A stretch of DNA of 64,000 nucleotides from Aspidapion aeneum (lineage: Eukaryota; Arthropoda; Insecta; Coleoptera; Brentidae). The first letter of the stretch is position 1. Each line of letters opens with the position of its first letter. The DNA lies in the NCBI GenBank assembly GCA_963576565.1, contig OY755044.1, positions 96,114,752-96,178,751 of the forward strand, in the 5' to 3' direction. Positions 55,935 through 64,000 of this stretch are shown here, piece by piece. The notes below the pieces were generated by a model. That model did no database searches. It was not told the origin of the DNA and saw nothing but the letters and a program-made list of their open reading frames with translations. Both the position numbers and the translations under genes were made by a program.

Positions 55935-57753
55935 GTAATAATAGGCCGTTATCACACTACCTGAAGTAAACATTTTAAAGGAAAAGACCCCAAAATAATT
56001 TTAATTTATGTGAATCTGCGTGTGTATGTGTCTGTGTGTGTGGGTTTATCTGTGTGTTAGTTTATCCGTGTATGAGTTTGTGTGTGTTTGTGTGCGTTCG
56101 CCACTGTAACGAGCTGATTAGATTTTGGTCAAAATCCATTAATGCTAGTTACAGTTTTTTGACAGGTAAAAAATTGATAAAATGCTAATTTCTTAACTTA
56201 GCATCGCATCAACATCAAAGAATTACAGACTCAGCAAGGCCAACTTTAAAAAGCACGATTTGAGGTGTCGGCATTGAATTACACTCGTGGTCCTGCCTAT
56301 TTTTCAGGACGACCTCTAGGAGTTGTGGATTATACTACGCTGTAAGGTCACTGCGGTCTGAAGCCCGGCGACGCAGTTTTTGGTGATCCAGTAATCATCT
56401 TGTATTCTTAGCCACCTTAACGACGTCTGGGGTAACCACTTATACTTAAAATGTGTGTACAAATGGCGGCAAACGTTTCGTCGCCCCTATCGAAGGTTTG
56501 CGCAGTAGTCGAAGCGCTATCTCAATATTTTTACGTTCCTAATCCGCGCATCAATGGCTAGAAAAAATCTTAGCAATATCGTCGTGATGCCTGTCTGTGT
56601 GTGTTCGTGTATTTCTGTCCGTAACACGATAGCTCCTAAACCGCTGAACCAATTTTCATAACATTTTTAGGTAAAATAGTGTTCGGCACTGATTATATTT
56701 TGGTCAAAATTCAGTAATGATAATAACGAAGCATCGCATCAATATGCGGTTTTCGGAATATAGTAGATTGCACTTTCCTCAATAATTTGTGTTATAACCA
56801 AAAACTTCGTGGGCGCGTTAGTTTCCGAGATATTTACAAAAATCTGGTTTCAAGGCGGATATATCATGGCTTCACTTGAAGTGTGCTAATAGGCTTGGTA
56901 GGAAGGTATCAGATCCGTCATGGATCCATTTATTCTATATCTAGGATCAATATGCCGTTATATAGTCGAACACATTTTTCTCAATAATTTATGTTATAAC
57001 CAAAAACTTCGGAGTTTTCGTTTCTAAGATATTTACAAAAAACTGTTTTCAAGCTAATATATAGTTCAAATTATACCCATTTGTAATGACGTCAATTTTG
57101 TTTATCTTTGTTTAGTATATTATAAACAGCGGTGACAATAAACTTTTTATACAAGTAGTGTCTATGCTTTAAATAGGTAGGTAATTGGTTATGTGAAGTA
57201 TTGGCCACTGTCAATCAAAAAAACATTGATTGACAAAAATATCTACGCCATACGTTTTTTTCTCACCTGGTGACGTCATTACAAATGCGTATAATTTAGA
57301 CTATAGCGTGGAGTTCACTTGGATTGTGCTAATGGGCTAGGAAGGTATCAGATTCGTCATGTATCCATTTGTTTAATATACGTCAATTAAAATTTTGATA
57401 TTGTCGCACTTTTTTTTTTGGAATAAGGGCCCAAGCCAAGAAAAAATTGAAAATATATATTTTTTAACATTTTCAATTTTTTTTTTTTGAAAAGTAGTGT
57501 ATATTAAAAACTAGACAATTGTTTTCTTTTGCCCTTTGACAGAAAAAAAGTTGTATATGAGTGGAACCTTTTTCAGGAGTCCTACCAAAATATTTATGCG
57601 TCAGAAAAAAACTCTTCAAAAAACTCAGCTCACGTGTTTTCGTTTTTTTTTCCAAAAATTCAAATAGTAACCCACTGAAGGCAGCGTTCCATGTAAAATC
57701 GCCTCTCTGTATATCATTAGAATTATTTATTTTTAATATAATATTTTTTTTAG
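55935..57753. repeat. Intron I-J: GT-rich array and dispersed repeats
   Basis: 56010-56100 is an impure (TG)n stretch. 56080-56170 and 56570-56720 carry the CCGCTGAACCAATTTTCATAAC and AACACGATAGCTCCTAAA blocks also seen inverted at 27.1 kb. 56270-56560 matches, in inverse orientation, the sequence around 9640-9763 and 11189-11290. 56770-57060 has two or three copies of the TTATAACCAAAAACTTCG motif. No gene is seen. Confidence 0.6.
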
Positions 57754-57935
57754 GAATCAGAAAACTACTGTTAGATAAAAGGATCCACAGAAATGTGAAA
57801 ATATTTTGGATTAAGGTTATTGACAACACAATCCATATTTTCCGATTTTTTGCTAGAATTTTTTTGGAGCCTTTAATAAGGTTTATATTGGACAAAAATG
57901 CTGGAACGGAAATGAACTATTTTATATCTGATGTG
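57754..57935 (+). CDS. PRKDC: PRKDC exon J
   Basis: The acceptor TTTTTTTTAG ends at 57753 and the donor GTAGGT starts at 57936. It enters in phase 1 and leaves in phase 0. The peptide HRNVKIFWIKVIDNTIHIFR and IFLEPLIRFI follow vertebrate [20 protein letters not shown] and HWLSPLLQLA. It ends at YFISDV, matching YMVVEI, where exon K continues. Order, phase and similarity all agree. Confidence 0.88.
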
Positions 57936-58029
57936 GTAGGTTTAATCTTCTGGTATATTGTTTAGTAAGAAACGGTGAATTCAATTCAACATTTTTGCAT
58001 TGCATTCCTATACTACTACTATGTCGGTT

Positions 58030-58438
58030 TAGAACGTTTTTCTACGTTGTCCGACGCCTCTTCTCCATCTCCTTCGATCCTCGTTTTTTTGACTCATTGA
58101 TCTTTGATTTGACTATTGCCATTCCAGTTTAGGACGCCCTCTTTTTCTGCGCCCTATTGGTTGCCATTCTAAGACCTGCTGTGGTAATCTTTCATCGTTC
58201 ATCCGTTGTACATGGCTGTACCATATCAGTTGTCTTTTAGTGATGTCATCCGTTATGCTTCCCTCAATTCCCATTATTTCTTTTATGATCTCATTTCTTA
58301 TATGATCTATTCTAGATATTCTCATTGGTCTTCTTATTGCATCCATTTCGACACTTTCAATTTTTGCTTTGTATTTTTCTGTTACGCGACAAGTATCTAT
58401 TCCATACAACAGCGTGCTTTTCACCATTGTTTCATATA
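58030..58438 (-). pseudogene. LINE C-terminal part, split by Tc1
   Basis: Frame 58113-58451 reads YETMVKSTLLYGIDTCRVTEK, RPMRISRIDH, QLIWYSHVQRMNDERLPQQVLEW and RRKRGRPKLEW, a relative of the RTE-like LINE above. Its N-terminal continuation lies at 59529-59900 beyond a Tc1 insertion. Confidence 0.8.
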
Positions 58439-59526
58439 CAGTAGCGGACAAAAGTTTGAAAACTTTTTCTAAATTTCTTTATCCTTACGTTGATTTCCTA
58501 TTCTTTGTTATTAAAGATTGTTCTTTTTTACTTGAAGTTTGCCTATAGTCTTAGGAATCTAAAACTGTAATTTGTCTTTGTTTTGGTACTACAGGCTAGC
58601 ATTAAAATACCTACATATTATTTTATGACTAAATATAATACGACAAAAGTATGGAAACATATTTTTTTAATTGCAAAATTAAACAATAACTCTACAAAAA
58701 GATTTTAAGAATACTATCTCGCTAATATTTGGTACCATAGCCTTTAGCCTCCAACACTGCCTGACATCTATTGTTCATTGAATACACCAATTTTTTACAG
58801 ACATCTGACGGTATATTTTGCCAAATATTTTTTATGCTATCAAACAAATCATTCTTATTTTTGAACCATGTTGTTGCAAGTTGTCTTTTAACATGCTCCC
58901 AGAGATGTTCAATAGGGTTTAAGTCCGGGGATTGTGAATTTTCGGCACCTTCTTCTACTATTTGTTTGAAAATATGTGTAGCTGGCAATCGAGGATTATC
59001 ATGGGACAAACGTTTAATGTAACGATCTAACACCCGATTGGTTTTTCTCGGTCTTCCGCGCCTGGGCCGCGTCGCAGTTGATCCATATTCTTCATATTTC
59101 CTGATAATTTTCGAAACCGTCCCTTTGTAGAGTTTTAATCTTTGTAGAAATATCAACATTTCTGACACCACTTTTGAATAGGTCAATAACTTTGTCTCTT
59201 AAATCTTTTGAAAATTGTTTCACTTTAGCCATTTTCACAGATGTTAGTTATTTACCGCACGCAATATCAATATGAAGCAGAGTGAAAAATAAATGAAATA
59301 CAGATATGTTTCCATACTTTTGTCGTTTAAAAATATTCGGTAATAGATAAAAAAAAATGTTTTTATGTAGAAAGAATTCGAATATTGATAAGATAAACAT
59401 TGCATTAGTACGGGAGCCAAAGGTAAACTATAATATGAGTATTCGTTCCTCCAAAAATTTTATTTAGGTATGAGAAAGAATTGATAATAATTTGAATATA
59501 TGTTTCCAAACTTTTGTCCGCTACTG
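58439..59526 (-). mobile_element. Internally deleted Tc1-like element
   Basis: Inverted ends CAGTAGCGGACAAAAGTTTG at 58439 and its near-perfect complement ending at 59526, with TA duplicated at both sides. It is 1,088 bp, shorter than a full Tc1 element. It lies inside a LINE remnant, whose halves it separates. Confidence 0.9.
58722..59233 (-). pseudogene. Tc1-like transposase, deleted
   Basis: The N-terminal start MAKVKQFSKDLRDKVIDLF lies near 59233, with a frameshift within the first 40 codons. The DNA-binding part continues with TVSKIIRKYEEYGS and RPRRGRPRKTNR (AT-hook-like), then DNPRLPATHIFKQI. A deletion joins this directly to the C-terminus SQSPDLNPIEHLWEHVKRQL ending in GYGTKY. The first and second catalytic Asp are gone; only the NPIEHLW third-acid region remains. 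It cannot be active. Confidence 0.85.
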
Positions 59527-59528
59527 TA

Positions 59529-59900
59529 TGTTAAATTTTACAATATTTTTTATCTCTCTGCGCCATAAAATACTGTTAAGACATCCAATAACCTTGTTTG
59601 CTTTTACTATTCTTTTTGCCAGTTCACTACAGTCTGTTCCTGTCTTATCAAATGTGACACCCAAGTATACATACTCATTGCATGGAGATATTGTTTGTCC
59701 ATTGTATAGTTCTAACTCACTTGATTCGTTTCCAATACATAAGTACTGTGTCCACGTTCACTGTTAACGCCCACTTTTGGTATTCTTCCGTTAATTTTCT
59801 CATCATGTACTCCATGTCTTCTTTATCATTAGCTACAATTACTTGGTCGTCAGTAAACTGTAGTGTGTTTATGGTATGGTTTTGTATTCCCATGCCTCAC
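59529..59900 (-). pseudogene. LINE fragment, second half
   Basis: Frameshifted reverse-transcriptase text (YMMRKLTEEYQKWALTVNVD, YVYLGVTFD-like) continuing the LINE at 58030-58438 after removal of the Tc1 element. Confidence 0.65.
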
Positions 59901-60303
59901 TACTATCTGCTACCTAAAAAGCATGTCTTTGTGTTTGTCTGAATCAGCATCGAACTGCGCATGTCAATAGGGTGTCGCTGGCCGAAACCTATTAATGTAT
60001 TCTTTGGTTTTAAAAAGTCAAGTTCTGCCGTCTAAAATGAAATGGCTGTGGCAATACTGTAAAACAGAACAATTGATAAATGTGTGCCAATTTTTGGCCA
60101 TGGTTAAATTTTAATTGTACTAACCTTGCGTTTGATGTGTTCAAGGCAAACATTATTCTGGAAATATCCCTTAAAAGTTAGTATACATTTTTTTATCTCA
60201 CATCCTGGAAGGAATATTTTAACAGCAGTCAGTTTGATATCAGGTCTTTAAAATTGCACTGTTTACACAACAATTAAGCTACTAATGGACCTCCATTTTA
60301 TAT

Positions 60304-61070
60304 TGTCGGGTACGATTTTGTTTTAAATCGAGCCCTTAAACGAGGGTACCGTAGTAGATTTCTTGTGTGTATAAAATAAATATAAAACAGTTTTAATAAC
60401 GTTACATACTTTAATGAATACAAAATAAAACTCTATTGCAATTTAAAAATTGTTACAAGACTTTTCTTATGACCTATAAAACAAAAAAGACCTAGAATCA
60501 TTAACGTAATACGTTAATGCCTAGAATTGAAATAAAACCTTTAACTTACCAAAATAACAAACTGCAAAATATTCTTCAAATAGAAAAAATGTTTCTTTAC
60601 TGACACTTAATTTAGAGGTTTTAGTTTAAGTTTAACAAAACTTGGAATGTGACTACCGACTTGTCTCCTCAGAGTTTGGGCTTTTATTAAAGGTAGGTTG
60701 GACCTAAGTATTTCATTTTCCCATCTTTGAAAAGCTTGGAGCTAGCCAATGAGCTAAACAAGAAAACCTAAACAAAAAACTAGAGATAAAATGACATTTT
60801 ATAGACAAAACTTTTTCATCTCACAGTTTTTCGATAGCCACGTTAAATGGAAAACTCTCTATTTACTTAAGGTTTCCTCTCTCTTAACCATTACAACTCC
60901 CACTCTTAACTTTTCAGTAGTTTTTCTGGCATCAACCACCTGCTGTGTAGTAGGCGGAACCTGACGTTTACCATTGTGGAGGGAGGGGGAACCACTTTCT
61001 TATCTCTGCAAAACCATGTCAAAAGCTTGTGTCGTACAGTGGCACAGTCGAGGATAATGCATTCCTGACA
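60304..61070. mobile_element. Solo LTR, second copy, ATAT target site
   Basis: 767 bp, TGTCGGGTACG...ATTCCTGACA, flanked by ATAT (60300-60303 and 61071-61074). Same family as 10053-10863 but diverged by substitutions and small deletions. Confidence 0.8.
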
Positions 61071-61264
61071 ATATATGTGCCTCCGATCTTGAACAGAGGA
61101 GGTTTGGCAACAACGCGATATCCCATTAAGCAAATTGATTTCTACTTAAATATCCTAATTTGCGCCTTGTGACCAGGCTTTGAAACTGGCCACATTAGGC
61201 CCGCGCTCTAGCAAACCAATATGTTCTTTGCAAAATTTTCTGGTAACTGATCTTTAAGAAATTT

Positions 61265-62100
61265 TACTATCGCTTTGTACGGGAGGAATGGTTAATAAAC
61301 AGGACCAATTTTTCACACAACGATAGCTTCTGGTATACCGACGGATCCAAAATGCCATCAGGCGTTGTTAGTATCCAAAAAAAGGTCGAGATTCAACATA
61401 GTCTCGGCCAATTGGCTACTATATTTCAGGCTGAACTCGTAGCCATTGAACTGTGTGCCCGGTGGATTACTGACCACGAATGGACCAACAGGACCATAAA
61501 AATTAGCCTTAAAAGCGCTTGATTCCTAAACTCGCTGAATGCGCTTGGTAGCGCTAATAAGTTGTCACACGAGATAAATGAGGCCGTAGACCAGGCAGCG
61601 AGGGAAGCGACATCTGCCGAATTTTTCGGCCCCGAACCAGCCCTGGGGATATCATACAATGCTGCTAAATTAACCATATTGAGATGGATGGAGAACAGCT
61701 TCCAACAATATTGGATGAATATACCAAACCTGGCTCACTCTAAAGAGTTCATTAAAGGACCTTGTCAGATGAGAGCCAGGAATATCATTGGACTTACCAG
61801 ACAGGAGATCCGTATAGTGACTGGACATTTTAAGGGTCACTGTCGACTAAGAGGACCAATGCACAGAATGGGAATAACAGAAGAGACAGAATGTAGACTC
61901 TGTATGAAGGATGACGAAACAGTTAGACATATACTGTGCGAATGTATGCACGTTTACGTCAAAACACTTTCGGTAATCCTCAGATTAATTCAGAAGATCT
62001 GAACAGTGTCTCAGCCAAACTGATAGCTAACCTTTTTGGTGGTGAGAAACCACTCAAAAGTGAGCCACAATAGACCCACTAGTGGTCGCAGTGGAAGAGC
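61265..62100 (+). pseudogene. LINE RNase H domain and C-terminus
   Basis: FWYTDGSKMPSGV near 61330, then FQAELVAIELCARW, stop, LSHEINEAVDQAAREA, and RQEIRIVTGHFKGHC with ECRLCMKDDETVRHILCEC. This is the RNase H domain and Cys/His-rich end found in jockey/I-type non-LTR elements. A stop near 61520 and a frameshift at the end show decay. The upstream reverse transcriptase is not recognisable. Confidence 0.8.
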
Positions 62101-62751
62101 TGCAAGGCCCACTCACATATGAATCATCATCATCGCTTTGTACCTGTGTTATAGAAAGCTTTGTATTTCATAAACTGCAGATTACGAAAACGTGGTTCCA
62201 GAAAATATCTAGGTAATTTTACACATATTAAAGAGAAATAGACTGTAAGCAATATACGCTTGTTTGCCCGCAGTTAGAAAAAGGATAACTGCAATGGACT
62301 GTATATATTTTAATTAATGAAAGCGCGAACAAACATAAATATAATTGATATGAAATTACGAAATAATTAAAAGGTCCATAGGTTAATTGTGGGTACCACA
62401 CAACGGAAATCAGATACAAAGCACTCACCAGTTTGCAGCCAATTTCTCCACTTCCAAGGGGCCCCTGTCTGTTTGGATCTAATGATGTCGCCACGTAGCT
62501 GAAGGGCTGAAGTTTCTAGTTCTATGCTTCAGTACACCAAAATCGAGCACTTTCAAATGTAGAAATTTGAAATAGTTGGAGAAAATAAATTAACACGCCA
62601 TTTCTCGAGGCGGTCGAAAAAGGATCTCTGATTCTTGGTGCGCATGTTCAAAATGCGCGAAAATGCACTCTGTCCGTCATTCAATTGTGTGGTTTTAAAA
62701 TTTACAAACACCGCGAAATTTAGCGGGAGCTAACATACGCTTGTTTTTTAG
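62101..62751. other. Intronic sequence before exon K
   Basis: No repeat family or protein similarity recognised. 62590-62700 is slightly GC-richer (CTCGAGGCGGTCG). Confidence 0.3.
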
Positions 62752-62931
62752 ATTGTGATAATATCTTCTTGGTCAACAATGGTTAACACACTCAATGAAG
62801 TTGAAGTACCTTTAATATCCCAACTTTTAAAATTTCTTGTAGAAAATGTGAACAATGAAAGAGATCCGATTTTTAAATACCATTTGGAATTAATTAAAAT
62901 AATCGTTGAAAATTGGAAAATGTATTTAAAG
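62752..62931 (+). CDS. PRKDC: PRKDC exon K, last in the window
   Basis: The acceptor TTTTTTAG ends at 62751 and the donor GTAATA starts at 62932. It is 60 codons, phase 0-0. IVIISSW matches vertebrate VATILSW, and KYHLELIKIIVENWKMYLK matches RHNLEIIKTLVECWKDCLS of the NUC194 region. The rest of the gene (phosphorylation clusters, FAT, kinase and FATC domains) must lie downstream of the window. Confidence 0.9.
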
Positions 62932-64000
62932 GTAATATCTTATTTTATTTAAATATCGCTATTTTATAAAAGATGATGGATTAATATTTTAATCCGAATT
63001 CTAAATTTTGAAATCTAACCTTCAGCTTATGTCTGGTGGATTTTATTCGTTTTTAAATGGGACCATCTCGAACCAAAACCCAACCTAGGTACCAAATTTC
63101 ATTAAAATCGGGCAAGTAGTTTTTGAGTTATGCGCATTGGTCGTTACAGACGACACGATCACCAAAGCTCACTGTACAGCGTGTCCCATTTTCGATGGGA
63201 TTAAATGGGAAACTCGGTTATTATTAAAGATATCGATTTTCTGATTACACCTTACCGTGCTCTTTTTTGGAGCCCTTAAAAATGGTGCAATCAGATTTTT
63301 GCTATACCCCGTGGTTTCGCTAATACAGGGAGTTTTTGAAAAAAGTGCATTTTAACTAATTCCTTGTATCTCGCTTATTTTGCAAGATATTTTTAATCTG
63401 TAAAAATCTTTCTATGGCAACTTTTTTAGAGCAAAATAATGACGTTGTCAATTTTTTAAAATATTGTTTAGTTTTTGAGATATGGTATTTATCATAAAAA
63501 ACTAAATACGGACCTGGATTTTTTTTATTACTACTTTGATTAGTTTCATGCTATTATTACCTTAAAATGATAAAACTTTAATATTTTTTTGATTTAAGGT
63601 TAAAAAAAACTATTTAATATTTAAAAAAAAAATTATAGTCCGAACCTGGAAATTTCCAACGTAATTATAAATCAAAAATTGCAAGACACACTATTTGAAC
63701 GATTTTTAGTTTATCTGTTTTGAAATGATAATTAAAAGAATTATAAATAAAGTTAAAAATGTTAAAAAGTTACAAAAATAATATCATACTAATTATTTGA
63801 TAACCGAACAGCAGGTCGTGAAATTTACAAAACAAAAGCGTGGAATTGACATTGTCATTTTACTTGTCATTTTTGTGAATGGCAACAAAATCCCAATATT
63901 TAAATGACAGAAATATTTTTATGCAAAATGCGTTAAGAAAAATTACTCAAAAATGCCAACAATGTCTTAGATAATGGTAATCAGAAAAATTAGTTATTTT
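62932..64000. other. Intron after exon K
   Basis: 63035-63175 is a decayed minus-oriented piece of the TCTG-array family (GGGACCATCTCGAACC, GTTTTTGAGTTATGCGC) without its array. The remainder is AT-rich with no feature I can name. Confidence 0.5.

Overview
The window is nuclear DNA of an insect, most likely a beetle with a large, repeat-rich genome (leaf-beetle-like). It is AT-rich, has long introns, and carries BEL/Pao, Copia, RTE-like LINE, Penelope, Tc1, Crypton-like and P/THAP-like elements. The beetle assignment is an inference from repeat style and is not proven.

One host gene runs through the whole window on the + strand: the middle part of DNA-PKcs (PRKDC), the PI3K-like kinase of non-homologous end joining. 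I find 11 consecutive coding exons: 2378-2656, 5022-5160, 7947-8087, 12983-13354, 20814-21016, 27451-29390, 33280-33839, 38358-38724, 55744-55934, 57754-57935 and 62752-62931. They join in phase into 1,518 codons with no stop. The translation follows vertebrate DNA-PKcs colinearly through the HEAT-repeat region into the NUC194 domain. The N-terminus and the kinase domain lie outside the window. No other host gene is visible.

Everything else is intron filled with mobile DNA, often nested. The chief families are: (1) a ~520-bp repeat carrying a type I hammerhead ribozyme, with six copies of complete core and intact stems plus weakened, rearranged and decayed copies; (2) LINE 3' ends with (TA)n tails at 1.6-2.3, 43.1-44.3, 51.5-52.6 and 55.5-55.7 kb; (3) a full-length BEL/Pao element at 44295-51470 with apparently identical LTRs, lying between two ~4-kb inverted arms (40248-44294 and 51471-55473); (4) a deleted Copia element (21497-23375); (5) three solo LTRs with ATAT target duplications; (6) a ~610-bp MITE with 7-bp target duplications (four copies); (7) a repeat with hairpin ends and a (TCTG)n array (six copies plus fragments); (8) decayed Penelope, Crypton-like, THAP/P-like and Tc1 elements; (9) several palindromic foldback elements.

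The most interesting system is the hammerhead family. Four insertions have 12-14-bp target duplications, some copies are partly inverted, one array is head-to-tail with 520-bp ribozyme spacing, and one copy ends within 3 nt of the predicted cleavage site. This looks like a retrozyme or Penelope-type non-autonomous retroelement that moves through self-cleaved RNA. A Penelope reverse-transcriptase remnant (18690-19200) lies in the same intron as three of the copies.
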